Assembly: GCA_035550375.1 (NCBI GenBank)
Contig: DASZPH010000127.1
Span: forward strand, 1 to 64,000
DNA length: 64,000 nucleotides
Reading direction: 5' to 3'
DNA from: DASSFG01 sp035550375
GTDB taxonomy: Bacteria > Planctomycetota > Planctomycetia > Pirellulales > JAICIG01
In this document: positions 18,268 through 27,823 of the stretch, in pieces
How the letters are laid out: every line of letters begins with the position of its first letter
Position numbering within the stretch: position 1 is the first letter of the stretch
Translations under genes and position numbers: made by a program
Notes under the pieces: model-generated
What the model saw: the letters and a program-made list of their open reading frames with translations, nothing else
The model's database searches: none
Told to the model about the DNA's origin: nothing

Positions 18268-18996
18268 ATGCAAACCGGTTTCTCGATCTCCGAAGCGAAG
18301 CAACCGGGCCAGACGCTGCAAGCGAGCCAGATGCAGCCGGGTGTTCCCGCTGATTGGGTGCGCACGCTCGTCAGCTTTTTGATTTTTTTGCACCTGTTCG
18401 CGCTGTGCGTCGCCGTTCTGTCCAATTGGAACCCCTCCGACTTGGCTTTGCGCCTGCGCCGGGTTCCCCTGATCAAGCCGTACATCGAATACCTGGGCTT
18501 CGACCAGTCGTACGTCCCTCTCTATGGCTTCACGTTTGGCCTGGAGGAGGACACCGACAGCACGATTGAGGTCGTGCTCAAGTTCAAGGACGGTTCGGAG
18601 AGCACATGGACGCTGCCCGACGCAGGGCTTTGGCCGAGGGAGCGGCGGCGGCACGACGCCCGCCTGGTTGAAACCGCCGCCGATGTGATGCCCGAAGACT
18701 ACCGCGATTACCAAAGCATCGTGCCGCAGGCGATCGCCGCCCACTTTGTGGCCCGCCACCCGAACGTCAAAAGTGGCGTGATTCGATGCGTGAGGCAACT
18801 TCAGCAGCCGATGGAGTCCCTCGCGTCAAGCAATCCTGCCGAACGCGATCCGTATGACAAGAGGTGGTCTCGGCAACTCTACGAGGCGAGGATCCTGGTC
18901 GTGGGGGGCAGCGTCAAGCTGATGAAATCCGAAGCGGCCGCCGAGGTAGCTCCCGCCGCCGTCGAGAATAGCGCAGCCGAGAATTCCGGAAAATGA
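18268..18996 (+). CDS. membrane-anchored partner of the HTTM protein
   Basis: 242 residues with one strong membrane span at about 32-52 (LVSFLIFLHLFALCVAVL) and a soluble domain after it containing YVPLYGFTFGLEEDTDSTIE; the C-terminus is Ala/Glu-rich. No named family recognised. Its stop overlaps the start of the HTTM gene by 4 bases (ATGA), so the two are translationally coupled and probably work together in the membrane. The exact start (18268 or an ATG at 18331) is not certain. Confidence 0.7.
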   Translation: MQTGFSISEAKQPGQTLQASQMQPGVPADWVRTLVSFLIFLHLFALCVAVLSNWNPSDLALRLRRVPLIKPYIEYLGFDQSYVPLYGFTFGLEEDTDSTIEVVLKFKDGSESTWTLPDAGLWPRERRRHDARLVETAADVMPEDYRDYQSIVPQAIAAHFVARHPNVKSGVIRCVRQLQQPMESLASSNPAERDPYDKRWSRQLYEARILVVGGSVKLMKSEAAAEVAPAAVENSAAENSGK

Positions 18997-20021
18997 CGAG
19001 CCTGGTGAACTACTTTCAGACGCTCGCCGTCGAGTTTGGCCGCGGCTGGAACCGCTTCTGGTTCGCCCCGAGCGATCCGATGACGCTGGGGTTGCTGCGG
19101 ATCGCCACGGGCTTGGTCGCGCTCTATGTCGTCGCCGCTTACTCGCCCGATCTCGACCGCTACTTTGGTTCCGACGGCCTCGTGCCGCTGGAGATGGTGC
19201 GCGATCTGGAGGCAAAAACTCGCGACGGCAATCGCCAGTTCGTCCCTTTCCAGGTGCGCGAGGCGATGCCGCGTGAGTACCGGTTCTCCTATCTGGATCG
19301 TGTCCACACTGTGAGCGGGTTGAGAATCGTGCATGCCTGCGGGTTGTTGACGCTGTCGCTCTTCACCTGCGGGCTGTTCACCCGACTCACGGCGGTCGGG
19401 TCGTTGGTGGTCGTCCTCTCGTATCTGCACCGGGCACCGATGCTCACGTCGCAAGTCGAGCCGATTCTGGCCTTTGTGCTGTTTTACCTCTGCCTCGGCC
19501 CGGCCGGCGCCGCCTGCTCCCTCGACCGCTGGCGGGCGACGCGCCGCAACGATTCGGCGGAATCGACGGGGTGTCTGGCGTCCACTTGGGCCACCGTTTC
19601 CCTGCGACTGATTCAGGTTCACCTGACCCTCGTCTACGTGATGATGGCGGTGGGGAAGGTGTGGGGCAACGTCTGGTGGGACGGCATGGCCATGTGGTTT
19701 CTCATCGCCCGCACCGAGCGGCGCATGGTCGATCTGACGGGGTTGCACAGCCTACCGCTTGTCGTGCACGCCTGGAGTTATGCCGTGATGTTCTGGCAGG
19801 CGGCGTTCCCCGTTCTGGTCTGGAACCGGCTTGCCCGGCCGCTTTTGCTGGGCATTAACGCCCTGATGTGGGCTTTGCTGGCGCCGGTCATTGGAAACGT
19901 CCCGCTGGCGGTTATGATGGTCGTTGCCAGCGTCGCCTTTGTTCCCGGCGACCTGATTCGCAGCGCGGTCGGCGGCCGGCATCGGAGCCAGGCGGCGCTG
20001 CAGGCCACCACCGCGGCGTAA
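18993..20021 (+). CDS. HTTM-domain membrane protein
   Basis: 342 residues with several hydrophobic segments spread along the chain. The N-terminal part, with FWFAPSDPMTLGLLRIATGL followed by a Y-x-x-D-L region, and the central LTLVYVMMAVGKVWG match the HTTM (horizontally transferred transmembrane) family, distantly related to vitamin K-dependent gamma-carboxylase. The substrate in bacteria is unknown. It is coupled to the 242-residue anchored protein upstream. Confidence 0.8.
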   Translation: MTSLVNYFQTLAVEFGRGWNRFWFAPSDPMTLGLLRIATGLVALYVVAAYSPDLDRYFGSDGLVPLEMVRDLEAKTRDGNRQFVPFQVREAMPREYRFSYLDRVHTVSGLRIVHACGLLTLSLFTCGLFTRLTAVGSLVVVLSYLHRAPMLTSQVEPILAFVLFYLCLGPAGAACSLDRWRATRRNDSAESTGCLASTWATVSLRLIQVHLTLVYVMMAVGKVWGNVWWDGMAMWFLIARTERRMVDLTGLHSLPLVVHAWSYAVMFWQAAFPVLVWNRLARPLLLGINALMWALLAPVIGNVPLAVMMVVASVAFVPGDLIRSAVGGRHRSQAALQATTAA

Positions 20022-20059
20022 CGCCGGGGGTCAAAAGCCCCATCCTTGCGAGGCTTGTC

Positions 20060-20965
20060 ATGCTCCCTTCAACCATAACCAGGCGAAATCTGCTCCTCTC
20101 GACCAGTGCAGCCGCGACCGCCGTCGCGATCGAGCGTTTGGCCGAGGCCATCGAGCCGATTCGTCGCACGGACAAGGCAAAATTCAAGTTCAGTCTGGCT
20201 GCTTACAGCTACCGCGATCTACTTACGGGCACGCCGCCCAAACTGACACTCGCCGACTTCATCGACGACTGCGCCCGGATGGGCCTGGAAGGCACCGAAC
20301 TGACTTCCTATTACTTCCCGGCCTATCCGACACCCGAGTATCTGCGGCAACTCAAGCAGCAAACGTTCCGCCTGGGGCTCGACATCTCGGGCACGGCGGT
20401 CGGCAACGACTTTTGCCATCCGCCGGGCTCGGAACGCGACAAGCAGATTGCGCTGGTCAAGCAATGGGTCGACCGGGCCGAGGTGCTGGGCGCGCCGGTG
20501 ATCCGCATCTTTTCAGGCCAGGCCAAGCCGGGGCAGTCGGAAGCCGACGCCCATCGTCTGGCGGTGGAAGCCATCGACGAGTGCTGCCACTACGCCGGAC
20601 AGCACGGCGTCTATCTGGCGTTGGAGAATCACGGCGGCCTGACGACGACCGTCGAGGGACTTCTGCGATTGGTTAACGATGTCAAGAGCGACTGGTTCGG
20701 CGTCAACCTCGACACGGGCAACTTCCATTCGGCCGATCCGTATGCCGACCTGGCTCGCATCGCCCCCTATGCCGTGAATGTACAAGTAAAGGTCTCGATG
20801 AACCCTGGCGGAGGCAAGACGGAGCCGGCGGATTATCGGCGGCTGGCCAAGATCCTCAGCGACAGCCGTTATCGAGGCTATATCGTCCTGGAATATGAAG
20901 AGAAGGAAGACCCCCGTGAAGCCTGCCCCCGGCAGATTGATGAACTCCGCCAAGCTTTCGCCTGA
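20060..20965 (+). CDS. sugar phosphate isomerase/epimerase-like TIM barrel
   Basis: 301 residues from ATG 20060; a Tat-like signal (TRRNLLLSTSAAATAVA) begins at once, which supports this start over the longer frame that overlaps the HTTM gene. The barrel shows family landmarks: LEGTELTSYYF, GAPVIRIFSGQAKPGQSEAD, LALENHGG, GVNLDTGNFH and the final GYIVLEYEEKEDP, whose Glu, His and Asp residues usually bind a divalent metal. Likely acts on a sugar outside the cytoplasm. Its 3' end overlaps the following dehydrogenase gene. Confidence 0.85.
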   Translation: MLPSTITRRNLLLSTSAAATAVAIERLAEAIEPIRRTDKAKFKFSLAAYSYRDLLTGTPPKLTLADFIDDCARMGLEGTELTSYYFPAYPTPEYLRQLKQQTFRLGLDISGTAVGNDFCHPPGSERDKQIALVKQWVDRAEVLGAPVIRIFSGQAKPGQSEADAHRLAVEAIDECCHYAGQHGVYLALENHGGLTTTVEGLLRLVNDVKSDWFGVNLDTGNFHSADPYADLARIAPYAVNVQVKVSMNPGGGKTEPADYRRLAKILSDSRYRGYIVLEYEEKEDPREACPRQIDELRQAFA

Positions 20966-23936
20966 AACGCACCGGAAGCGGCGCCGCGCGCCGTCCGTGT
21001 CAGCAAGACGCGCGTCCCCAAGATTCTTGCACCTCGTCGGCTACCTGTTGTTGCTGGCCGTCGACCTCTGGCCGGCCCTCGGTCTGGCAACCGACATTGC
21101 CGTGGCAAAGCGGTCGGCCTGGACCACGTCTCGCGTGCACGGATCGCCGGAGCCGCCGGCCCCTTACCAGATCGCGCCCGCCTTTGGGCAGCTTCGCTTC
21201 CAAAGGCCGACGAGCATCGAAGAGCTTCCCGGCGAAAACCGGCTTCTCGTGACCGAAATGTCGGGGAAGATTTTTACTTTTCCTCAAGACCAGCCGGCTA
21301 CTCAGGCCGATCTGCTGATCGATTTGGCTGCCTCGCTGGCCGGTCAGGGCGTGTCGCTCTTCGATGCCGAGCCCCACCCCGATTTTCGCCGCAACCGGCA
21401 GTTGTTCGTTTGCTACGTTCACCCGCAGGGGGGCGGCGAGACCCGTGTCTCACGTTTCACGCTCGATAGCCGGTCGCCGCCGGCCGTGTTGCCCGGCAGC
21501 GAGCAGGTCGTCATCACCTGGCCTTCGGGTGGCCACAACGGTGGTTGCCTTGAGTTCGGCACCGACGGTTTTCTCTACATTTCGACGGGGGACGGCGCCG
21601 GCCCGAACCCGCCCGATGGTTTGACGACCGGGCAGGACGTGTCGGACCTGTTGGGGGCGATCCTGCGTATCGACGTCGACCATCCGACGGCAGAGCGGGC
21701 GTATGCCATCCCCGCGGACAACCCGTTCGTCGGCGTTGAGGGCCCCCGCCCCGAAATCTGGGCCTACGGCCTGCGAAACCCCTGGAAGTTCGGCGTCGAT
21801 CGCCAGTCTGGCGAGATCTTCGTGGCCGACAACGGCTGGGAATCCTGGGAAATGGTCCACCGTCTCCAGCGCGGCGGAAACTGCGGCTGGCCCGTCATGG
21901 AGGGCCGGGTGGCCTTACGTACCGAAGTCAAGCCGGGGCCGACGCCGATCGTGCCGCCCGTCAAAGACCACCCGCACACCGAGGCAAACTCCGTTATCGG
22001 GGGCCCCGTCTATCGCGGCCGAAAACTGCCGGGGCTGAACGGCTCGTTCGTCTACGGCGACTATATCACGGGAACAATCTGGGCCATCCGGCCCGACGAG
22101 GACAACTCCTATTCCCACACCACGCTCGTCGACACGGACCTGCGCATCGTCGCCTTCACCGAAGCAAGCGACGGAGAGCTTTATGTGCTCGACCACGACT
22201 TCACGGGGCAGATCTACCGACTCCTCCCCTCCGATGTTCCCGATACTTCGGCGACGTTTCCGCGGCGGCTGAGCGAGACGGGCCTCTTCTCCGCGCTCGA
22301 TGATATGCGGCCGGCGCCCGGCGTCGTCCCCTATAGGGTGCAAGTGCCCCGTTGGATGGACGGCGCGAAGTCCCGGCGCTGGATCGCCGTTCCCGACTCC
22401 GGCACGGTGGAACTGGCCGCCGAGGGAAAAAAGGCCGTCTACCCCGACGGGACGGTGCTGGTGAACCACGCGACGCTGCCCCAGGGCGACGGTTCCGATC
22501 TTCGCCTTGAGACGCAGCTTTTGCACTTTGAAAGGGGCGCGTGGCATCCTTACAGCTATCTCTGGGACGAAGCGGGGCGCGAGGCTTGGCTCGTTGAGTC
22601 GACCGGCGCAAACCGATCGATTCGCGCGAGCGATCCGTCTGCATCCGAGCGGACTTGGCACGTGAACGCCGTCAACGAGTGCAAGGTCTGCCACAACGCA
22701 GAATCGGGCTATGTGCTCGGCTTTGTCGCTAACCAGTTAAACCTCCCGCTGGATCGGGAAACGGATCAGCTTGCCCTGCTCGCGGGCCAGGGAGTACTGG
22801 CGGCGGCGCCGACGGTGGCCGAGGACGATCCGTCGCGGCTGGTCGATCCTCACGACCCGACGAAGGCCGTCGACGACCGCGCTCGTTCTTACCTACACGT
22901 CAACTGCGGCGTCTGCCATCGGCCTGGCGGCAACGCGATCGTATCCTTTTATCTGCGCCGCGATTTGCCGTTTGCGCAACTCAACACCAACAAAGGGACG
23001 GGCATCGGTACGTTCGGCATCGGTGGCGGCCGGATCATCGCCCAAGGGGATCCCTACCGTAGCCTGCTGCTCTACCGGATGTCGAAGCTGGGCTACGCCC
23101 GCATGCCGTACATCGGATCGCGTGTGGTCGACGGTTCGGCGGTACCTCTGATCGAGGAATGGATCCGTTCGCTGCCTAAAATCGAGGACGAGAAAACGTC
23201 TGCACTGGCAAACCCGCTGTCGCCGGAGTCGACCGCGTTGCAATCACTAGCGCAAAAGAGTCTGCCGGCCGGCGAACGAGAAGCGGCCGTTGGCACGCTC
23301 CTGCAATCGACCGAGGGGGCGCTCGCGCTGGCGGTTCAAATGCACCGCAGTCTGCTGGCGGGGGACGACCTGGCGGCCGCCCTGTCGCTGGCGGCCGCCT
23401 CGCCGAAGAGCGAAATTCGCGGCCTGTTCGAGACGTTTATCCCGGAATCGAAGCGCCGGGCGACGCTAGGCGCCGGCGTCGACCCGCAGGTCATTCTCGA
23501 CCGGCGCGGCGACCACGACCGGGGCAAGCTGATTTTCTTCAGCGACGGCGCGCGCTGCCGCGCGTGTCACGAACTGGACGACCGGACCAAGTCGCTCGGT
23601 CCGACGCTGGCGGAGATCAACAAGAAGTATCCGCGGCTCGACGAGCTTCTTTCGCACGTTCTGCGACCTTCGCAGAAGGTCGAGGATGCATTTGCCGCCT
23701 ACACGCTGGTGCGCTCGGACGGTACGATTGTCACCGGCCTGGCGGTCGAGCAGAGTGAAAAACGGGTCGTCCTAAGGACGGTCGAGAAGCAAACGATCGC
23801 CGTTGCTCGCGAGGATATCGAAGAGCTGCGACGCAGCGAAAAATCGCTCATGCCGGAGGGCGTGCTTAGCGACCTGACGGCCCAGGAAGCGGCCGACCTG
23901 TTCGAGTACATCCGCTCGGCCGGCGGCGGGAGTTAA
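20916..23936 (+). CDS. PQQ-type sugar dehydrogenase fused to cytochrome c
   Basis: About 1006 residues. The start is set at GTG 20916, 5 bases after AAGGAAGA; ATG 20895 or 20940 are alternatives. All overlap the upstream gene. A membrane/signal segment (LVGYLLLLAVDLWPALGLAT) precedes a glucose/sorbosone dehydrogenase beta-propeller (GHNGGCLEFGTDGFLYISTG, GLRNPWKFGVD, NCGWPVMEG). Cytochrome-type regions follow with three CxxCH motifs: CKVCH, CGVCH and CRACH. The last ~150 residues (GAR through VLRPSQKVEDAF) match the planctomycete/Verrucomicrobia haem-binding domain. Oxidation of a sugar or polyol with electron release to haem in the periplasm is inferred. Confidence 0.88.
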   Translation: MKPAPGRLMNSAKLSPETHRKRRRAPSVSARRASPRFLHLVGYLLLLAVDLWPALGLATDIAVAKRSAWTTSRVHGSPEPPAPYQIAPAFGQLRFQRPTSIEELPGENRLLVTEMSGKIFTFPQDQPATQADLLIDLAASLAGQGVSLFDAEPHPDFRRNRQLFVCYVHPQGGGETRVSRFTLDSRSPPAVLPGSEQVVITWPSGGHNGGCLEFGTDGFLYISTGDGAGPNPPDGLTTGQDVSDLLGAILRIDVDHPTAERAYAIPADNPFVGVEGPRPEIWAYGLRNPWKFGVDRQSGEIFVADNGWESWEMVHRLQRGGNCGWPVMEGRVALRTEVKPGPTPIVPPVKDHPHTEANSVIGGPVYRGRKLPGLNGSFVYGDYITGTIWAIRPDEDNSYSHTTLVDTDLRIVAFTEASDGELYVLDHDFTGQIYRLLPSDVPDTSATFPRRLSETGLFSALDDMRPAPGVVPYRVQVPRWMDGAKSRRWIAVPDSGTVELAAEGKKAVYPDGTVLVNHATLPQGDGSDLRLETQLLHFERGAWHPYSYLWDEAGREAWLVESTGANRSIRASDPSASERTWHVNAVNECKVCHNAESGYVLGFVANQLNLPLDRETDQLALLAGQGVLAAAPTVAEDDPSRLVDPHDPTKAVDDRARSYLHVNCGVCHRPGGNAIVSFYLRRDLPFAQLNTNKGTGIGTFGIGGGRIIAQGDPYRSLLLYRMSKLGYARMPYIGSRVVDGSAVPLIEEWIRSLPKIEDEKTSALANPLSPESTALQSLAQKSLPAGEREAAVGTLLQSTEGALALAVQMHRSLLAGDDLAAALSLAAASPKSEIRGLFETFIPESKRRATLGAGVDPQVILDRRGDHDRGKLIFFSDGARCRACHELDDRTKSLGPTLAEINKKYPRLDELLSHVLRPSQKVEDAFAAYTLVRSDGTIVTGLAVEQSEKRVVLRTVEKQTIAVAREDIEELRRSEKSLMPEGVLSDLTAQEAADLFEYIRSAGGGS

Positions 23937-24076
23937 ATCGCCCTGCCCGAGGCCGAGCGCGCCTTTCGGGGGCGATCGGGTTTGCCAGCCTGCGCGCGAT
24001 CGAACGGACATGATCTGTTTCTCGGCCTTGAGACGACCGGGGCACTGACGATTGGGGGTTTTGGTATCGTAGAGTC

Positions 24077-24772
24077 ATGAACGATTCCCCCCACTCCGCG
24101 GCCGGGCTGCTGGCTAGCGGAGGGCTCGACAGCTCCATTCTCCTCGCCCACTTGCTCGGCCGTCGCCATCGGGTGCAGCCGTTTTACGTCCGCTTCGGGC
24201 TCGCCTGGCAGGACGCCGAACTGGCGGCGCTACGTCGGTTCATGGCCGCCCTCGACGGCCGACGGCTCGAACCGCTCGTCGTGCTCGACATGCCCGTGGC
24301 CGACCTTTATGGTGATCATTGGAGCGTCACGGGCCGCGAGGCGCCCGGGGCCGACACGCCCGATGAGGCCGTCTTTCTGCCCGGCCGAAATGTGCTGCTG
24401 GCCCTTAAGGCGGCCATCTGGTGCCAGTTGCACGGGGTTGAAACACTCGCGCTGGCGCCTTTACGGTCGAACCCTTTTCCCGACGTGAGCGCCGACTTTT
24501 TTGCGCATTTCGAGGCCCTGTTGAACCGCGGACCGATTGGCCGCGTGCGCATCGTGCGGCCTTTCGCCGATCTAAGCAAGCGGCAAGTCATGCAACTCGG
24601 CCGCAACTTCCCGCTGGAACACACGTTTTCGTGTATCAGCCCTCGCGAGGAGATGCATTGCGGCGCGTGTAATAAGTGCGCCGAGCGCCGGCACGCCTTT
24701 CGCCTCATCGGCAGGAGTGACCCAACCCGTTACGCCGAGTTGGAGGCGCCGACCCGGTCTCCTCAATCCTGA
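24077..24772 (+). CDS. queC: 7-cyano-7-deazaguanine synthase-like protein
   Basis: 231 residues. QueC makes preQ0 from 7-carboxy-7-deazaguanine and ammonia with ATP, for queuosine or deazaguanine DNA modification. The PP-loop SGGLDSS is at residues 14-20. The C-terminal zinc site is present: TFSCISPREEMHCGACNKC carries the four cysteines. The middle part (LPGRNVLLALKAAIWC) also fits. queD follows 27 bases later on the same strand, supporting the pathway assignment; queE is not nearby. Confidence 0.88.
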   Translation: MNDSPHSAAGLLASGGLDSSILLAHLLGRRHRVQPFYVRFGLAWQDAELAALRRFMAALDGRRLEPLVVLDMPVADLYGDHWSVTGREAPGADTPDEAVFLPGRNVLLALKAAIWCQLHGVETLALAPLRSNPFPDVSADFFAHFEALLNRGPIGRVRIVRPFADLSKRQVMQLGRNFPLEHTFSCISPREEMHCGACNKCAERRHAFRLIGRSDPTRYAELEAPTRSPQS

Positions 24773-24799
24773 CCCCGAATCTTCAAACCAGCCTTCTCC

Positions 24800-25216
24800 A
24801 TGTTTCGCGTCACTCGCCAGATCGACTTCTGTTACGGCCACCGACTCCTCAATTACGACGGCAAGTGCCGGTACCTGCATGGCCACAACGGTCGGGCAGT
24901 GATCGTCATCGAGGCCGAGCGGCTCGACGATCGAGGAATGGTGCTCGATTTCAGCGACATCAAACGGGTCGTGGCCGGCTGGATTGACGACAACCTCGAC
25001 CACCGCATGATCCTGCATCGCGACGATCCAGCGATCCCGATGCTGAAAGAGCTTGGCGAGCCGATGTTCCTGATGGACACCAACCCGACGGCCGAGAACA
25101 TCGCCAAGCTGATCTACGACTTTACGGTCGAGCACGGCTTTCCGATCGTCGAAGCCCGGCTGTGGGAAACGCCAAACTGCTTCGCCACGTATCTGGGCGA
25201 GATGGGTGAACGGTAG
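24800..25216 (+). CDS. queD: 6-carboxytetrahydropterin synthase-like protein
   Basis: 138 residues, the usual length. Converts dihydroneopterin triphosphate to 6-carboxytetrahydropterin in deazaguanine synthesis. Zinc and active-site landmarks are at the N-terminus: FCYGHRL (His14), catalytic Cys23 in GKCRYLHGHN, His27 and His29. The LDHRMIL and NPTAENIAKLIYD segments complete the T-fold, and the C-terminal E of RLWETPN is kept. Next to queC. Confidence 0.92.
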   Translation: MFRVTRQIDFCYGHRLLNYDGKCRYLHGHNGRAVIVIEAERLDDRGMVLDFSDIKRVVAGWIDDNLDHRMILHRDDPAIPMLKELGEPMFLMDTNPTAENIAKLIYDFTVEHGFPIVEARLWETPNCFATYLGEMGER

Positions 25217-25360
25217 ACGGCCGTTAGTTGGGTGGTTTGAGGGCCATCCTCCGATGCTCGTCCCTCTACGAGCATTGCCCGCAGAGCTTGCCAGCGCGGC
25301 TGCCGCGAATTAGCCTTGCCGTTGACTTGCGTCCGGTCCCCGCGTCGAGATGAGCCCGCT

Positions 25361-26314
25361 ATGATCCTTATCAAACATCCGAACCTGCCTGCCCTTTCGA
25401 TGACCCAGCCTTCTATTCCCCAGCGACCTCTCGCCACAAGGACTTGTCTCTTGACCTTGTTTGCTCTGTTCACGCTGGTGCAGGTTGCTGCTGCGGTCGA
25501 CGATTACCAGTTCGGCCCCGACAGCCAGTACCATGCCGACGTGCCAAAGGGCAAGGTCGCGGAGCACTTCTGGAAGAGCAACATCTTTCCTGAAACGGAG
25601 CGCAAGTACTGGGTTTATGTCCCGGCGCAATACACGCCAGAGGAACCGGCCGCGGTAATGGTCTTTCAGGACGGCGGCAGCTACCTCAATGAGAAGGGTG
25701 ACTTCCGCGTGCCGATCGTGTTCGACAACCTGATCCATCGGCAGGAGATGCCGGTGACGATCGGGTTGTTCATCAATCCGGGCGAAATCCCGCCCAAAGA
25801 TCCCAACGGCAAGCCGACCAGCAACCGCAGCTTCGAATACGACACGCTCAGCGACCAGTACGCCCGCTTTTTGCTGGAAGAGATGCTGCCCGAGGTCTCG
25901 AAGGAGTACAAGCTTCTCGACGACGCCTCGTCGCGTGCGATCTGCGGCATCAGCTCGGGTGGCATTTGCGCCTTCACGGTTGCCTGGCAGCGTCCCGACG
26001 CCTTCCACAAGGTGCTGAGCCACGTGGGCAGCTTCACGAACATTCGCGGCGGACACGTCTACCCGGCCTTGATCCGGCAAGCGGAGAAGAAGTCGATTCG
26101 CGTCTTCTTGCAGGACGGCTCGGGCGACTTGGACAACAAGTTTGGCAACTGGCCGTTGGCCAACCAAGAGATGGCGGCGGCCTTGAAATTCGCCGGCTAC
26201 GACTACCAGTTCGTCTATGGCGACGGCGGTCACAACGGCCGGCACGGCGGTGCCATTCTGCCCGACTCCCTCCGCTGGCTGTGGCGCGACTACAAGCCAC
26301 CGGCGAAGAAGTGA
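25361..26314 (+). CDS. exported esterase (enterochelin-esterase/esterase D-like)
   Basis: 317 residues from ATG 25361; ATG 25400 is an alternative and would give a shorter signal peptide (TCLLTLFALFTLVQVAAA in either case). Alpha/beta hydrolase features: YWVYVPAQYTPEEPAAVMVF strand, QDGGSY oxyanion segment, nucleophile elbow GISSGG (preceded by ICG), and C-terminal YGDGGHNGRHGG with the catalytic His. Such proteins hydrolyse esters in the periplasm; the substrate is not readable. Single gene. Confidence 0.8.
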   Translation: MILIKHPNLPALSMTQPSIPQRPLATRTCLLTLFALFTLVQVAAAVDDYQFGPDSQYHADVPKGKVAEHFWKSNIFPETERKYWVYVPAQYTPEEPAAVMVFQDGGSYLNEKGDFRVPIVFDNLIHRQEMPVTIGLFINPGEIPPKDPNGKPTSNRSFEYDTLSDQYARFLLEEMLPEVSKEYKLLDDASSRAICGISSGGICAFTVAWQRPDAFHKVLSHVGSFTNIRGGHVYPALIRQAEKKSIRVFLQDGSGDLDNKFGNWPLANQEMAAALKFAGYDYQFVYGDGGHNGRHGGAILPDSLRWLWRDYKPPAKK

Positions 26315-26465
26315 AGCATCCGTGCTGTTCTCGATTTCGCGAGAGCACGCTCTTTCGCCGGAGCGAAAGTCGACACGACTGCCAGCCACCCGCGTTGACC
26401 TGGTCCCACCCGCCCCGCTAGCCTACGGTGAGAAGGTTTTGGTCCGGGTCCTCCGGGGAGCACCC

Positions 26466-27791
26466 ATGTTGCACCGCCGCTCACTAACGAATTTGGTTCT
26501 GTGCGCCGGGGCGGCGAGCCTGTTCTTTGCGGTCGCCAGCCGCCCGACCGTCGCGGAGGAGGCCTCGCCGCGGAAGTGGCTTCAAGCCAGCGCTTTTGTC
26601 GTGCCGAAAGAAACGGCCACCGAAGGGGAAGGCTACTTTTCGATCATCGAAGGCCACAACCACCGCCTCTACATCGGCACGCACGCCAACGGCGTGAATA
26701 GCTGGCTGGTTGAATTCGATCCTGCGGCCGGCAAAATGCGGGTCGTCGTCGACGCCCACAAGGCAATCGGCACGGATCTCAAGGGATTCGGTGCTCAGGC
26801 GAAAATCCACACCCGCAACAACGTCGGCGCCAGCGGTAAGATCTATTTCGGCACCAAACAGGGCTACCCGGCCAAAGACGAAAAGCGGGAGGACTATCCG
26901 GGCGGTTACCCCATGATCTACGACCCGGCGACGGGGCAAACCACCGTCTATCCGATCCCGGTGCCGCACCAGGGCATCAACAGCATCACGCCCGACGAAT
27001 CACGCGGTGTAGCGTACGTCTCGACCTGCTCCGACCACCGCCCCGGGCCTGGCGAGAACGCCGTTTTCCTGATGCTCGACCTGAAGACCGGCCAGTCCAG
27101 GCCGCTGATGGACACGGAGCACTTCTACGGTTTCATCGTCGTCGATTACCTGGGCCGGGCCTACCATCCCATTCTGGGCGGCGACATCGCACGTTACGAC
27201 CCGCGGACCGAAAAGCTCCAGCGATTGAAGCAGACGATCGACGGGGCGCCGCCGGCGCCCGAAACTCGCCTGGCCCTCACGCCCCAGCCCGACCCGATCA
27301 ACTGGGACATCTCGCCCGACGGCAAAACGCTGTACGCCCAGCCGATGAGCGGCAACCACCTTTACGCCTACGACCTGACGGCCGAAGGCGACACGCTCGC
27401 CGGACGCACGCTGGGCGAGCTGATCCCCGGCGCCACCGGGGTCGATTGCCGTGCGATGTGCGTCGGAAAATCAGGGACCGCGTGGTGCGCGATCACCGAA
27501 AAGCGGGAAGGCATCCAATTGTTGCACCTTGTGCGATACCGGCCAGGCGACTCGCATCCGGTCGATCTCGGCGCGGTGGCCGTCTCGAACCCCGATTTCA
27601 CCGAGTTCAAAGATCAAGACGGCAAGACGCTCCCGTTCCACGCCGGTTTCGTCAAGCTGAAAGACGGAACGACCACCACGCAGTACGTGATCATGGGCGT
27701 ATGCGAGGCCGCGGACGGCAACGTTTATATCCTGGCACTCCATCCTTACACGGTTTTGCAGGTCTCGGCCGAACAACTGAAGACCGAGTGA
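26466..27791 (+). CDS. exported beta-propeller protein, unknown
   Basis: 441 residues. ATG 26466 has GGGGAG 9 bases upstream and opens with a signal peptide (LTNLVLCAGAASLFFAVA). The mature part shows repeated blade-like strands such as HNHRLYIGTHANG, GKIYFGTKQGYPA, KTLYAQPMSGNHLYAYDL and GNVYILALHPYTVLQV, in keeping with a seven-bladed SMP-30/NHL-type propeller. Enzymatic residues could not be assigned, so lactonase or binding activity is speculation. Confidence 0.7.
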   Translation: MLHRRSLTNLVLCAGAASLFFAVASRPTVAEEASPRKWLQASAFVVPKETATEGEGYFSIIEGHNHRLYIGTHANGVNSWLVEFDPAAGKMRVVVDAHKAIGTDLKGFGAQAKIHTRNNVGASGKIYFGTKQGYPAKDEKREDYPGGYPMIYDPATGQTTVYPIPVPHQGINSITPDESRGVAYVSTCSDHRPGPGENAVFLMLDLKTGQSRPLMDTEHFYGFIVVDYLGRAYHPILGGDIARYDPRTEKLQRLKQTIDGAPPAPETRLALTPQPDPINWDISPDGKTLYAQPMSGNHLYAYDLTAEGDTLAGRTLGELIPGATGVDCRAMCVGKSGTAWCAITEKREGIQLLHLVRYRPGDSHPVDLGAVAVSNPDFTEFKDQDGKTLPFHAGFVKLKDGTTTTQYVIMGVCEAADGNVYILALHPYTVLQVSAEQLKTE

Positions 27792-27823
27792 GCAACGAAC
27801 GGCGGGGGCCGACGAGGTTCGAT

